From the NCBI GenBank assembly GCA_963782465.1, contig CAWAJR010000003.1, forward strand, positions 744,001 to 808,000: 64,000 nucleotides of DNA, in the 5' to 3' direction. The position numbers and the translations under genes were made by a program. This document shows positions 25,845 to 36,564 of the stretch, one piece after another. How positions within the stretch are numbered: the first letter of the stretch is position 1; each line of letters starts with the position of its first letter. Origin of the DNA: JAODBJ01 sp963782465. GTDB taxonomy: Bacteria > Actinomycetota > Acidimicrobiia > IMCC26256 > PALSA-610. Under the pieces are notes generated by a model. The model made no database searches, was not told where the DNA came from, and was given only the letters and a program-made list of their open reading frames with translations.

Positions 25845-27833
25845 TCAGACGTGCTCGATCTCGGCCGCGGCAAGCTCCTCGACGAAATCGTTGAGCTTCA
25901 CGCCGCGCTCGGGATCGTCGACACCCCGCCGGTTCACACCGACGGTGCCGTTGTCGACGTCGTCGTCGCCGACGACGAGTACGTACGGCACCTTCTCGAC
26001 CTTCGCCCGCCGGATACGCGCGCCGAGCGCACCCGCGGCGCCGTCGATCATCTCGGCCCGGTGGCCTTCCGACCGCAGGCGATCGACGATGCGGTTGCCG
26101 TAGAGGTCGTGACGGTCGGCGACGGGTAACACGGCGACCTGCACCGGCGCCAGCCACACGGGGAACGCGCCGGCGTAATGCTCCACAAGCACGCCGAAGA
26201 ACCGTTCGATCGAACCGAACAGCGCGCGGTGGATCATGATCGGACGGTGCCGCTCGTTGTCGGCACCGACGTAATGCAGGTCGAACTTGCGCGGGAGCTG
26301 GAAGTCGAGCTGGATGGTCGAGATCTGCCAGGTGCGGCCGATCGCGTCGCGTGTCTGCACCGAGATCTTCGGCCCGTAGAACGCACCGCCACCCGGGTCC
26401 ATGACGAGTTCGAGTTCCATCCGTTCCGCCGCCGAGCGCAACAGCTCGGTCGCCTCGTCCCACTCCTCGTCGGAGCCGTCGGCTTTGCCTTCCGGTTTCG
26501 TCGAAAGCTCGAGATAGAAGTCGGTGAGGCCGTAATCGCGGAGCAGATCGAGGACGAACACGAGGAGCGAATGCAGCTCCTCGGCCATCTGCTCCTTGGT
26601 GCAGAAGATGTGCGCGTCGTCCTGGGTGAAGCCACGCGCGCGCGTCAGACCGTGCACCACTCCCGACTTCTCGTAGCGGTACACGGTGCCGAACTCGAAC
26701 AGCCGCAGCGGCAGTTCGCGGTACGACCGTGTGTGGCTGCGGTAGATCAGGATGTGGAACGGGCAGTTCATCGGCTTGAGGTAGTACTCGGTGCCGCCGT
26801 CGAGTTCGATCGGCGGGAACATGCCGTCGGCGAACCACTGCAAATGGCCGGAGATGTCGAACAGGTCGCGCCGGGTGATGTGCGGCGAGTACACGAACTC
26901 GTAGCCGGCCTTCTCGTGCTGGACGCGCGAGTAGTCCTCCATGAGCCGGCGCACGATCCCGCCTTTGGGGTGGAACACCGCCAAGCCGGAACCGACTTCG
27001 TCGGGGAACGAGAAGAGATCGAGTTCGGCGCCGAGCCGGCGGTGGTCGCGCCGTTCGGCCTCCTCGAGGCGGTGCAGGTGTTCGGCGAGGGCCTTCTCCG
27101 ACTCCCACGCGGTGCCGTAGATGCGCTGCAGCTGCGGGCCCTTCTCGTCGCCGCGCCAGTAGGCACCCGCGACGCGGGTCAGTTTGAACGCACCGAGCTT
27201 GCCGGTCGATGGGACGTGCGGCCCCCGGCACAGGTCGACGAACTCGACCTTGCCGTCGTCGACGTTGCGGTACACCGACACGTTGCCCTCACCGGACGCT
27301 TCGCCGGTGTCGTCGTCGGTCGTGTTGCCGGCGCGGACTCGTTCGATGATCTCGCGCTTGTAGGGCTGGTCCGCGAACAACGCGAGCGCGTCGTCGAAGT
27401 CGAGTTCCTGGCGTTCGAAGTGCTGGTTCTCGGACGCGATCTCCCGCATCCGGACTTCGATCCTGGTGAGGTCGTTCTCGCTGAAGCGCGCGCCGTCGGG
27501 GAGGTCGAAGTCGTAGTAGAAGCCGTCGGCGATCGCGGGCCCGATCGCGTATTTCGCGCCGGGGAACAAGTCGACCACTGCTTGCGCGAGGACGTGAGCA
27601 GTGGAGTGGCGCAACACTTCGCGGCCGTCGGCAGAGTCGGCGGTGATCAGCTCGACCTTGGCGTCGTGATCGAGCGGGCGGGTGACGTCGACCCAGTCAC
27701 CGTCGACCTTGGCCGCGACCGTTGCCTTGGCGAGGCGCTTCCCGATCGACGCCGCGACGTCGGCCGCCGTCGTGCCCCGCTCGTACGCACGACTCGAACC
27801 ATCGGGCAGCGTGATTTCGATCGCGTCACTCAC
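25845..27833 (-). CDS. thrS: Threonyl-tRNA synthetase
   Basis: The 662 residues give the full class II enzyme. There is an N-terminal TGS domain (ITLPDGSSRAYERGTTAADV), then the editing domain with HSTAHVLAQAV. The catalytic core has the zinc-ligand region KPMNCPFHILIY, motif 2 FEFGTVYRYEKSGVVHGLTR and motif 3 near MIHRALFGSIERFFGVLVEH. The anticodon-binding domain is at the C-terminus. It is intact and heads the thrS-HIT pair. Confidence 0.97.
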   Translation of the reverse strand: MSDAIEITLPDGSSRAYERGTTAADVAASIGKRLAKATVAAKVDGDWVDVTRPLDHDAKVELITADSADGREVLRHSTAHVLAQAVVDLFPGAKYAIGPAIADGFYYDFDLPDGARFSENDLTRIEVRMREIASENQHFERQELDFDDALALFADQPYKREIIERVRAGNTTDDDTGEASGEGNVSVYRNVDDGKVEFVDLCRGPHVPSTGKLGAFKLTRVAGAYWRGDEKGPQLQRIYGTAWESEKALAEHLHRLEEAERRDHRRLGAELDLFSFPDEVGSGLAVFHPKGGIVRRLMEDYSRVQHEKAGYEFVYSPHITRRDLFDISGHLQWFADGMFPPIELDGGTEYYLKPMNCPFHILIYRSHTRSYRELPLRLFEFGTVYRYEKSGVVHGLTRARGFTQDDAHIFCTKEQMAEELHSLLVFVLDLLRDYGLTDFYLELSTKPEGKADGSDEEWDEATELLRSAAERMELELVMDPGGGAFYGPKISVQTRDAIGRTWQISTIQLDFQLPRKFDLHYVGADNERHRPIMIHRALFGSIERFFGVLVEHYAGAFPVWLAPVQVAVLPVADRHDLYGNRIVDRLRSEGHRAEMIDGAAGALGARIRRAKVEKVPYVLVVGDDDVDNGTVGVNRRGVDDPERGVKLNDFVEELAAAEIEHV

Positions 27834-27886
27834 GGCGAGCGAGGGTACCAGCGCGCCCCCGAGCGGTCGGTGCCATTCCGGGCCGC

Positions 27887-29851
27887 TCAGGCGAACGGGT
27901 TCGCGACCTCGTCAGGCCCGGGCGGCAGATAGTCGATGGGGTGCGCGCGATGACGATGGATCGCGACGCTCAGCCGGTGAAAGAAGCTCCCGCGCGGTGG
28001 CGCGGGAGCCAGGAGCTCCAATTCGTGGTGGTACTCGTTCAACCACCGCGCCCATCGCGACTGCCGTCCCAGCGGCGCGAGCTGGGCAATCCGGGCGCCG
28101 ATGGCGTCGGGCGCGTGGTAGTGGGTGGAGAGGAAGTACACGAGATTGCGGTCGACGATCGGCTGCGAGAGTGCATGCATGATCCATTCGCGCATGCCGC
28201 CGGCGTCGGCCGCGGTGACGATCCCCTTCTTCACGAGTTCAGGCAGGAGATCGAGGTTGATGAGCGGGGCGCTCCACCCGTCGAACTTGACCACGAAGAC
28301 CCTCGAGTACCTCCGGAAGTACTGCGGTGCGAAGTCGACGCGCGGATCGTTGTCGGCGAGCACCAACGGCGCGGTCTTCGCGTGACCGATGCGACGCTCT
28401 TCGCCGCGCATGTCGATGTGCGCGCCGGCAAGGTTCGTGAGGCCGAGCTGGTCGAACACGTAGACGTCGCCGCGGTGATGCCGTCCCTGGTAGGCGATCT
28501 CACCGATCGGCCCCTTGCTGACACCGATCTCGGTCCCGAGTTTCGCCGACAGTGCACGAATGGCATCGCCTTCCAATCCCCATGTTCCTTCGTACGCCCC
28601 GAACAGGTTGTGCACGTTCGGGCTCTGCCGTTCGATCGCGCGTTCCTGGTTGTCGATGCCGTTGAACTCGGCCGACTTGTACCGCGACATCGCGTTGGCA
28701 ACCGGTTCGCCGGTGACCGCGACCAGTGCCACACCCACAACGAGCGCGACCGCGACCAGCCGCTGCAACCCGGGCGACGGCGAACGCAACATCTCGACGG
28801 CTTTCGTCCCGACCCCGGCGAAGATGCCAACCAGCGGGAAGAACACGGGCAACCACATGCGACCGGCCATGAAGTCGCCGCCGACGCTCAATACGTAGAC
28901 GCCGTACACGAGCGCGCTCAGGAACAGGAACTGCCGCTCGTCGCGCAAGGGCCGGAGGTACGACGCCTTTGCCTCGGTCGTTCGTTGCAGTGCGAACGCG
29001 ACCATCACCACGACGGCGCCGAAGAACACCCACTGCGCGCCGTAGCTCATGACGAACTCGCGCAAGTACACCAGCCCCGCATGGAGGCCGAAGCCCGTGT
29101 TCGTCTTCGCGTAGTACGTGTTGGGGAACAACGCCGCGTAGTACCAGATGCGCAACACCAGCACGATCGCGCTCGGGATCACCGCGCCCAGCAGCAGGAC
29201 GACCGGGCGGCGACCCCCTCGCCGCACGTAGCGACCGAAGAGGACCACCGAGAACAGGACGTAGTCGGGGCGAACCAGCGGCGCGAAGGCCACGAGCAAC
29301 AGCGCGAACTCGAACCGTTCGTTCGGCTGGTACACGTACCACACCATCAGCGAGAGGAACAGGTACTCGAGCGGCGTCTCGAGCCCCGACGTCGCGAAGG
29401 AGTAGACCGCGAAGGTCGCGACCAGCACCGCGAGTGGGATGTTGGCCGTTGGTCTGCGATCTCGATGCGCGCGCCCGGCCGCGCGTCGCTCGATGACCGG
29501 CCACAGCGACAGCGCGCCGACACTCACCAAGATGCTCAGGACCACCGTCATCTTGCGCAGATCGAGGAACGCCGGGGGTCGCAGCCAGTTCAAGATCGAC
29601 AAGAGCGCGAACCAGCCGACGCTCGTGTAACCCTCGACGTGCTGGCCGGTGTTGAACACCGCCCCCGCATGGTTCTCGGTGAGGTTCCGCACGTAGACGA
29701 GGTAGATGTACCCGTCGTCGGCCATCCACAGGTGCCGGAACGCCTGGACCACGAAGAACAGCAGGAGGGCCGTCTCGAGCCCGTATGCGGTGGCGAACGT
29801 GGCGAGCCCGGCCGTCAGCCGGCCGCGGCCAGAACCCCCCGACGACGTCAC
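27887..29851 (-). CDS. Polytopic GT-C type glycosyltransferase-like protein (AftB-like)
   Basis: A protein of about 654 residues with roughly ten hydrophobic helices in the first 400 and a large soluble C-terminal domain. The first outside loop contains MADDGYIYLVYVRNLTENHA followed by AVFNTGQHVEGYTS, the acidic-pair pattern of GT-C enzymes that use lipid-linked sugars. It most resembles mycobacterial AftB, a decaprenyl-phosphoryl-arabinose-dependent transferase, but that is recognition from memory rather than alignment. I choose the GTG at 29851 (VTSSGGSGRGRL) because upstream codons are Arg-rich and unlike a protein start; no good RBS is visible. Confidence 0.6.
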   Translation of the reverse strand: MTSSGGSGRGRLTAGLATFATAYGLETALLLFFVVQAFRHLWMADDGYIYLVYVRNLTENHAGAVFNTGQHVEGYTSVGWFALLSILNWLRPPAFLDLRKMTVVLSILVSVGALSLWPVIERRAAGRAHRDRRPTANIPLAVLVATFAVYSFATSGLETPLEYLFLSLMVWYVYQPNERFEFALLLVAFAPLVRPDYVLFSVVLFGRYVRRGGRRPVVLLLGAVIPSAIVLVLRIWYYAALFPNTYYAKTNTGFGLHAGLVYLREFVMSYGAQWVFFGAVVVMVAFALQRTTEAKASYLRPLRDERQFLFLSALVYGVYVLSVGGDFMAGRMWLPVFFPLVGIFAGVGTKAVEMLRSPSPGLQRLVAVALVVGVALVAVTGEPVANAMSRYKSAEFNGIDNQERAIERQSPNVHNLFGAYEGTWGLEGDAIRALSAKLGTEIGVSKGPIGEIAYQGRHHRGDVYVFDQLGLTNLAGAHIDMRGEERRIGHAKTAPLVLADNDPRVDFAPQYFRRYSRVFVVKFDGWSAPLINLDLLPELVKKGIVTAADAGGMREWIMHALSQPIVDRNLVYFLSTHYHAPDAIGARIAQLAPLGRQSRWARWLNEYHHELELLAPAPPRGSFFHRLSVAIHRHRAHPIDYLPPGPDEVANPFA

Positions 29852-29954
29852 GCGTGCAAGGTACCGGCCGCAGCGACGCGACCGACGGCGCCTTCGCACG
29901 GGTTCATCGCGTGATGATGCGCCGTTGCGCGCGCACCGGCGACGGTGGCGAGCG

Positions 29955-31154
29955 TCAGGGCGCGGTGAGGTTCGAGCCGGATGGGCGCCGCAAGTCGACG
30001 CCGATCAGGTTCCCGAGTTCGCACAGCACGCCGGGCGCGCTCGTGTCGTCGCCACCCGACAGCACCGCGCTCGCGAGGTCGTCGAGCGCGTCGAGCGCGC
30101 GTGGCGCGTCGAGATCGTCGTCGAGTGCGTCGCGTACCCGCTGCGCGAATGGTTGCGGGTTGGGCCCGTCGGGACGTTCGGCGGCCGCGAGCAACCGGTG
30201 CAACAACGCGACGCCGTCGTCGAGGTCGGTATCGAACCACTCGAAACCCGAACGGTAGTGATGGTGCATCAGAGCGAGCCTGATCGCGCGCGGGTCGGCA
30301 ACTTTCAGCAGGTCGCTGACGAACACGAGGTTGCCGAGCGACTTCGACATCTTCTCGCCCTCGTAGTTGACCATCGCCGAATGCATCCAGTGGCGAACGA
30401 ACGGCTTGCCGGTGAGCGCCTCACTCTGGGCGATCTCGCATTCGTGGTGCGGGAAGATGAGATCGGTGCCGCCGCCGTGCAGGTCGAGGGTGTCGCCGTG
30501 CGCGTACATCGCCATCGCGGAACATTCGATGTGCCACCCGGGGCGACCGACACCGAACGGCGCCCGCCAGGCGGGTTCGTCGGCCGCCGACGGCTGCCAG
30601 AGGACGAAGTCGAGCGGGCTGCGCCGGTGCGGGTCGTCGGGGTTGCCGCCGCGCATCGCGGCGAGCTTCACCATCCGCTCGGGTGGGTAGTGCGAGAGCT
30701 CACCGAAGCGGCTGAACGCCGAGACGTCGAAGTACGCGGTGCCGTGCGTGAGGTATGCGTGGCCCGACTCGAGCAGCCGGCCGACGAGGTCGATGATGTG
30801 TTCGATCGACTCCGTCGCCCGCGGCTCCGACATCGGTGGCCGCATGTCGAGCGCGCTCATGTCGCTGCGGAACCTCGCCACCTCCGCCGCCGCGAGTTCG
30901 AGGTACGGGACGCCGAGCTCACGGGCCTTCGGCAGGATCGAATCGTCGACGTCGGTGATGTTCCGCACCATGTGCACTTCGTGCCCGAGTTCTTCGAGCC
31001 GGCGCACGAGCAGGTCGTAGGTGAGGTATGTCGCGGCATGACCGAGATGCGTGGAGTCGTACGGAGTGATACCGCAGACGTACATGCGAACGACCGGCGG
31101 CGGCTCGAACGGCACGATCGCCCGCTTCGCCGTTTCGTAAAGGCGCATACTCAT
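29955..31154 (-). CDS. mshC: L-cysteine:1D-myo-inositol 2-amino-2-deoxy-glucopyranoside ligase MshC
   Basis: MshC joins cysteine to glucosaminyl-inositol in mycothiol synthesis. It derives from cysteinyl-tRNA synthetase; the diagnostic segment MYVCGITPYDSTHLGHAATY distinguishes MshC from CysS (which reads CGPTVYD..HIGNAR). Zinc ligands are C27, the cysteine of GWHIECSAMAM and the HHECE region. The KMSKS loop is GEKMSKSLGNL. The product has 399 residues from the ATG at 31154, which is preceded by GGAG. An adjacent npdG suggests a locus for low-molecular-weight redox cofactors. Confidence 0.9.
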   Translation of the reverse strand: MSMRLYETAKRAIVPFEPPPVVRMYVCGITPYDSTHLGHAATYLTYDLLVRRLEELGHEVHMVRNITDVDDSILPKARELGVPYLELAAAEVARFRSDMSALDMRPPMSEPRATESIEHIIDLVGRLLESGHAYLTHGTAYFDVSAFSRFGELSHYPPERMVKLAAMRGGNPDDPHRRSPLDFVLWQPSAADEPAWRAPFGVGRPGWHIECSAMAMYAHGDTLDLHGGGTDLIFPHHECEIAQSEALTGKPFVRHWMHSAMVNYEGEKMSKSLGNLVFVSDLLKVADPRAIRLALMHHHYRSGFEWFDTDLDDGVALLHRLLAAAERPDGPNPQPFAQRVRDALDDDLDAPRALDALDDLASAVLSGGDDTSAPGVLCELGNLIGVDLRRPSGSNLTAP

Positions 31155-31216
31155 GCGGCTCCGGCCTGCGGTGCTCGATCGCCGCACGGCTGACGCGCTT
31201 GCTGCATTCGATTTCC

Positions 31217-31867
31217 TCAGATCGTGATCAGGCGGAGGCTGGCGCGCATCTTGTGGCGCACGTTGATGGTCAACAAGATCGCAGCGAACGTTTCCATTCC
31301 CACCGCGTTGCGTAGCGAGCCGCCGTCGAGGGGCCGGAGGTTCGGGATGCTGCTGACGATGTTCATCAACGTGTCGCGGGCGTCGTCTTCGTCGCCCAAC
31401 ACCACGACGTCGCTTTCCATGTCGCGATCGAGGTCGGCGAACTCGGCCGCGGGCACCAGGTGGAAGGCGGTGACGACGCGCGATCGCCAGAGCAACGCTT
31501 GGAGCTCCTTCGCCACCGACCCATGCGGCGGGAGCACCGCGTTGAACTCGGTGCCGTTGCGCACCAAGTTGTTCGCCATCGAGACGACAACCTTGTTCGT
31601 GAGCCGCTCGGCGTGTTCCTTCACCGTCTCGATCACCGAGTCGGCATGGACCGCGAGGATCACGACCGGTGCGTCGCAGGCCCCGGCGTTGTCGCACGGG
31701 ACGAGGTTCTTCACCCGTTCGCCCCACCGCTCCGTCAGTTCCTTGACCGCGACTTCGGCCTTGCCGGCGCTCCGGGAGCCGAACAACACCTCGTTGCCGA
31801 CGCTCGAAAGCCGCGCCGCCAACCCGCTTCCTGCGGGGCCGGTGGCCCCCAAGATCCCGATTCTCAT
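31217..31867 (-). CDS. npdG: NADPH-dependent F420 reductase
   Basis: This enzyme moves hydride between NADPH and coenzyme F420. The 216 residues begin with a Rossmann motif MRIGILGATGPAGSGLAARL and the NADP phosphate site LFGSRSAGKAE. It has the family-typical VVVSMANNLVRN, and AFHLVPAAEFADLD near the F420 pocket. Its presence implies the cell makes F420. It is divergent from the small membrane protein at 31951. Confidence 0.88.
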   Translation of the reverse strand: MRIGILGATGPAGSGLAARLSSVGNEVLFGSRSAGKAEVAVKELTERWGERVKNLVPCDNAGACDAPVVILAVHADSVIETVKEHAERLTNKVVVSMANNLVRNGTEFNAVLPPHGSVAKELQALLWRSRVVTAFHLVPAAEFADLDRDMESDVVVLGDEDDARDTLMNIVSSIPNLRPLDGGSLRNAVGMETFAAILLTINVRHKMRASLRLITI

Positions 31868-31950
31868 CCTCGAAGCTTCGCAGATCGCGGCGTAGGCCCG
31901 GGCAACCGGGAGTTACGCCACGGGCATTCCCGCGTTTACGCTGGTGACCG

Positions 31951-32196
31951 ATGGCCGTCGACGACCCAGCCGGGAAGAACCCCAAGCGGCGGCTCGGCCT
32001 CCTGAGCCGAGCAGTGTTGGTGTTCCTCGCGTTCATCGGTGCCTGGGTCGTCGTGGGGCACTTCTGGGACTGGGCCCACCCGTGGTGGCGTTACGCCAGT
32101 GTCGCGTCGATCTCCTTCACCGTCGGCGCCTTCTACGGCCGTTTCCGCAAGTACGAGCACGACGAGAAGAAGAAGGCCCGCGCCCAGCTGCGCTGA
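31951..32196 (+). CDS. Small two-helix membrane protein, function unknown
   Basis: An 81-residue basic protein with two probable membrane helices (about residues 18-37 and 44-60), then a highly charged tail RKYEHDEKKKARAQLR. The ATG at 31951 lies 83 bases from the divergent npdG start. I do not recognise the family. Codon use resembles that of its neighbours, and convergence with dnaE leaves only 25 bases between stops, which supports a real gene. Confidence 0.6.
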   Translation: MAVDDPAGKNPKRRLGLLSRAVLVFLAFIGAWVVVGHFWDWAHPWWRYASVASISFTVGAFYGRFRKYEHDEKKKARAQLR

Positions 32197-32221
32197 ACGC
32201 GCCCCACCCCCATGGGCCGGG

Positions 32222-35200
32222 TCAGAGGAGGCAGTCGGCACCGAAGAGGACGCGCAGTTCGCCGCACAGGCCGTTGCTGGCGTCGCACAGGTGGTCCTCG
32301 CTGAGCCGGACGACCGTGGTCTTCTCCGCGCCGACGAGGTGCACCAACACGGGACTGTCGCCGGGATGACGGTCGAGGAGCTCCTTCAGGCGGTTGATCT
32401 TGTCCTGGGTGAGCGCCCCGGCACGCACCTTGAGGCGCAGCGGCGGCCCGCCGTCGATCACGACCTCGGGCCGGCCGATCTCCATCGCGATCAGCTTCGG
32501 GGTGTCGTCGCGCGTATCGATCCGCGCCTTCACGGTGACGATCGCGTCGGCGGCGAGCAGTTCGCCGTACTGGAGCATCGTCTTCGGGAACACCATCACT
32601 TCGATCGCGGCGGCGAGGTCTTCGAGCACGAACGTCGCCATCAGGTCGCCGCGCTTCGTGTACTTGCGTTGCAGCGCGGTGACGACCCCGGCGACGGTGC
32701 GCATCGCGCCGTCGTCGAGCTCGGCCAGTTCGGCCAGCGAACACTCGACGTACTTGCGGAGCGCCCGGCCCGCACCGATGAGCGGGTGGTCGCTGACGTA
32801 GAGCCCGCACATCTCTTTCTCGAACCGCAGACGGTCGCCCTTGTCGAATTCCAGGTCGGGGATCTCGAGACGGTCGTCGAACACCGGTGATGCGCCGTCG
32901 TCGGATGGGGCATCGAAGAGGCTGAGCGTGCCCTGGTCGCGTTCGCGCCGGCGGCGCAACGCGACGTCGACTCCTTGTTCGAACACCGCGAGGAGCCCTT
33001 TGCGAGGATGGCCGACGGAGTCGAACGCGCCGGCCTTGATGAGCGATTCCATCGTCCGCTTGTTCAGGGCGCTCGTATCGACCCGGTCGCAGAAGTCGTG
33101 AAAGTCGGCGAAGGGGCCTCCTTCGTCGCGCGCGGCCTGGATCTGCGCGGCGACACCCTCACCGACGTTGCGCACCGCCGAGAGACCGAAACGGATCGCA
33201 CCCTTCTCGCCGTGGGAGAGATCGACGGAGAAGTCGCTCACCGACGCGTTGATGTCGGGGACGAGTACCGGCACGTTGATCTGGCGGCACTCGTTGAGGT
33301 ACACCGCGGCTTTGTCGAGGTTGGTCTTCACGGTCGTGAGCAGCGCGGCGAAGTACTGCACCGGGTAGTTCGCCTTCAACCAGGCCGTCTGGTAGCAGAC
33401 GAAGCCGTAGCCGACCGAGTGCGATTTGTTGAACGAGTAGTCGGCGAACGGTTCGATCGTGTCGAAGTACTTCTCGGCGAACTCCGCCGAGTGCCCGTTG
33501 TTGACACACCCTTCGACGAACTTCGTGCGCTCCTTCGCGATGAGGGCGCGGATCTTCTTGCCGGTGGCCTTGCGGAGGTTGTCGGCCTCTTCCAGCGTGA
33601 ATCCCGCGAGCCGTTGCGACACCCGCATCAGCTGCTCTTGGTAGATCATCAGCCCGAAGGTGGGGCCGAGCACTTCTTCGAGGTCGGGGTGGTCGAACAC
33701 GACCGGCTTGCGACCGTTCTTGCGGTCGGCGTACTCGTTGTGCCAGTTCTGCGCCATCGGGCCGGGGCGGTAGAGGGCCACGAGCGCGGCGACGTCCTCG
33801 AAGGAGGTCGGCGCGAGGGAGCGCATCAGCGCGCGCATCGGCCCGCCTTCGAGCTGGAACACGCCGATCGAATCGCCGCGCTGCAACATCTCGAACGTCG
33901 GTGCGTCGTCGAGCGGGACGTTGTCGATGTCGACCTTCTCGCCGGTCGACTCCTCGATGAGATGCAACGTGATGTCGATCGCGTCGAGGTTGCGCAGACC
34001 GAGGAAGTCCATCTTGAGGAGGCCGAGTTCCTCGACACCGTGCATCTCGTACTGGGTGACGATCGGCGACTCTTCGATGGGCTTGCCCGGCTCCGGTTTG
34101 CGTTGGATCGGCAGGTACTCGGTGAGCGGTTCGCGCGTGATCACCACCGCCGCCGCGTGGATGCCGTCCTGGCGCCGCAGGCCTTCGAGACCACGCGCGA
34201 CGTCGATGACCCGGCGAGCATCGGGGTCGGCTTCGTAGAGCGCGCGCAGTTCGGCCGCCATCTTGTAGCCGTCTTCGTGTTTCGGGTCCTTCTCGAAACA
34301 GGCGGCGAGCGGCGTGTCGCGACCCATGATCAGCGGCGGCATCAGTTTCGCGATCTTGTCGCCGACGACGTAGGGGTAGTTCAGTACCCGCGCCCCGTCG
34401 CGCACGGCCGCTCGCGCCTTGATCGTGCTGAACGTGACGATCTGTGCGACATGGTCGGCGCCGTACTTGTGCGCCGCGTACCGGATCATGTCGCTGCGGT
34501 AGCGCGAGTCGAAGTCCATGTCGATGTCGGGCATCTGCTTGCGGCCCGGGTTCAGGAACCGCTCGAACAGCAGGTCGTAGCGGATCGGGTCGATGTCGAC
34601 GATCTGCAGGCAGTACGCGACGCAGGAGCCGGCCGCGCTCCCCCGCCCGGGCCGACCCGGATGCCGTTCGTCTTGGCGTAATGGACGAGGTCCCACACGA
34701 CCAGGAAGTAGGCCGAGAAGCCCATCTGTTTGATGACGTCGAGCTCGTACTCGATCCGCTCCTTCACGTGGAGCGCGGGTTCGTCGCCGTAGCGGGCTTT
34801 CGCGCCTTCCCACGTGAGTTCGCGCAGGTAGGAGTCTTCGTCGTGGCCCTGCGGGACGGGGAACGACGGCAGCACCGCGTTGTCGAACTCGATCTCGACG
34901 TCGGCTCGTTCGGCCACGAGCAGGGTGTTGTCGCACGCCGAAGGCGCTTCCCGGAACAGGAACCGCATCTCCGCGGCCGACTTGATGTAGAACTCCTCGC
35001 CGTCGAACTTGAACCGGTTCGCGTCGCTCTTCAGCGCACCGGTCTGCACGCACAGGAGCGCGTCGTGGGCGTCGGCGCCCTCGCGGTGGGTGTAGTGGCT
35101 GTCGTTGGTCGCGAGCAGCGGCGCCCGCAGTTTGCGGGCGATCTCCAGGAGCGGTAGCAGCGTCTTGGTCTGGTCTTCGATGCCGTGGTCCTGCAACTCG

Positions 35201-35721
35201 ACGAAGAAGTGCTCGCGGCCGAAGATGTCTTGGAAGCGCGCCGCGGCGGCGAGCGCGGCGTCGTGCTCGCCCTGCAGGATGAGCTGCGACACGAGCCCAC
35301 CGAGGCACCCCGTGGTGACGGTGATGCCTTCGTGGTGGCGTTCGAGCAGCTCCCAGTCGGAGCGGGGCTTGTAGTAATAGCCGTCGAGGTACGCGGCGCT
35401 CGCGACCTTGATCAGGTTGTGGTAGCCCTGATTGGTCTCCGCGAGCATCGTGAGATGGAAGATCTCCTGCTCGGAGCGGCGCGGGCGTTCGAAACGCGAT
35501 GTGTTCGTGAAGTAGCCCTCCATCCCGAGGACGGGCTTCACCCCCTGCTTCTTCGCCGCCTCGTACAGCTCGAGGACGCCGTACATGTTGCCGTGGTCGG
35601 TGATCCCGACCGCCGGCTGCCCGTCGGCCGCGGCGGCCGCCACGACCTCACCGATCCGCGACGCCCCGTCGAGCATCGAGTACTCGGTGTGCAGGTGCAG
35701 GTGGACGAACGAGTCAGGCAT
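32222..35721 (-). CDS. dnaE: DNA polymerase III alpha subunit DnaE (frameshifted)
   Basis: DnaE is the replicative polymerase. The N-terminal PHP domain starts PDSFVHLHLHTEYSMLDGAS. The palm follows, with VGPGRGSAAGSCVAYCLQIV split by the frame break, then PDIDMDFDSRYR carrying catalytic aspartates. The fingers (RKATGKKIRALIAKER, DYSFNKSHSVGYG) are clear, as is a C-terminal OB-fold (VAGVVTALQRKYTKRGDLMA). N- and C-terminal parts are in different frames; restoring one base near 34645 in a C/G run joins them to about 1166 residues. A broken replicative polymerase is not viable if it is the only copy, so I read this as a sequence error. Confidence 0.93.
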
Positions 35722-35976
35722 CCGGCGCGGTGAACTGCTCGGCTTTGCTCGTCCACAAGCCTGTCCCCAGGCCCTGTGGATGAATCACACGCATGGGATT
35801 CGAAGGTAGCCGTTGCCACGATCGCGAACAAGGTTCGGGCGCGTCAGCACGCCCGATCGAGCATGACGTGGGCCGGAGGCCGCCGCGCCCCCCGCGGCGG
35901 CGTAGGTACGAAGGGCACGAACCCGACCGGCACACCACGATCCTGACAGGAAGGCGAGACAACTACCTTCGGGCGA

Positions 35977-36564
35977 ATGGCACCGACGCCCGAGCCGTTC
36001 AACGACGACGACCTGCAAGCGATCTCCATACGCGCGATCGACGCGTGGCAGGCGGGCGCCGACGGTGACTGGTCGGTCCCGGCGGGCACGCTCGAATGGA
36101 CGTGCCTCGCCACCGCGGCGCACACCGTCGACTGCGTCTGGTCGTACGCGCTGTTCCTCGCTTCGCGCAAGACCGACGCGTACCCGCACGGTTTCGACGA
36201 GCTGCGCGCGCTGCCCGACGCGACGCCGCTCGACATGGTCGAACATCTTCGTGCGGTGACGAACATCTTGCACGCAGTGATCTTCACCGCGTCGCCGAAG
36301 ACCAGGGCCGTGATCTGGCGCCGGCCCGAGATCGCGACGGGCGGCCCGAACGACTTCGCGGCGCGTGGCGCGTACGAACTCGCGTTGCACACGCACGACA
36401 TCGCCCAAGGCCTCGGCGTTGCCTTCGACCCACCCGAGCATCTCTGCCGCCGCCTCCGCGACCACACCGCGAACTGGCCGGGGCGAACGCCGGTCGAACC
36501 GACCGGCGACCCGTGGTCCGACATCCTCGAAGGCAGCGGACGCGCCCGCCTCCGGCCGCGATGA
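35977..36564 (+). CDS. DinB/mycothiol-dependent maleylpyruvate isomerase-like protein
   Basis: A 195-residue helical protein with the pattern of the DinB/MDMPI superfamily, which act as thiol-dependent S-transferases or hydrolases. DGDWSVPAGTLEWTCLATAA is near the start, with a conserved histidine in AAHTVDCVWSYALFLA and another in YELALHTHDIAQGLGV. These histidines could bind a metal as in MDMPI. With mshC in the window, use of mycothiol is plausible but not shown. The stop overlaps the next gene's ATG (ATGA). Confidence 0.65.
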   Translation: MAPTPEPFNDDDLQAISIRAIDAWQAGADGDWSVPAGTLEWTCLATAAHTVDCVWSYALFLASRKTDAYPHGFDELRALPDATPLDMVEHLRAVTNILHAVIFTASPKTRAVIWRRPEIATGGPNDFAARGAYELALHTHDIAQGLGVAFDPPEHLCRRLRDHTANWPGRTPVEPTGDPWSDILEGSGRARLRPR

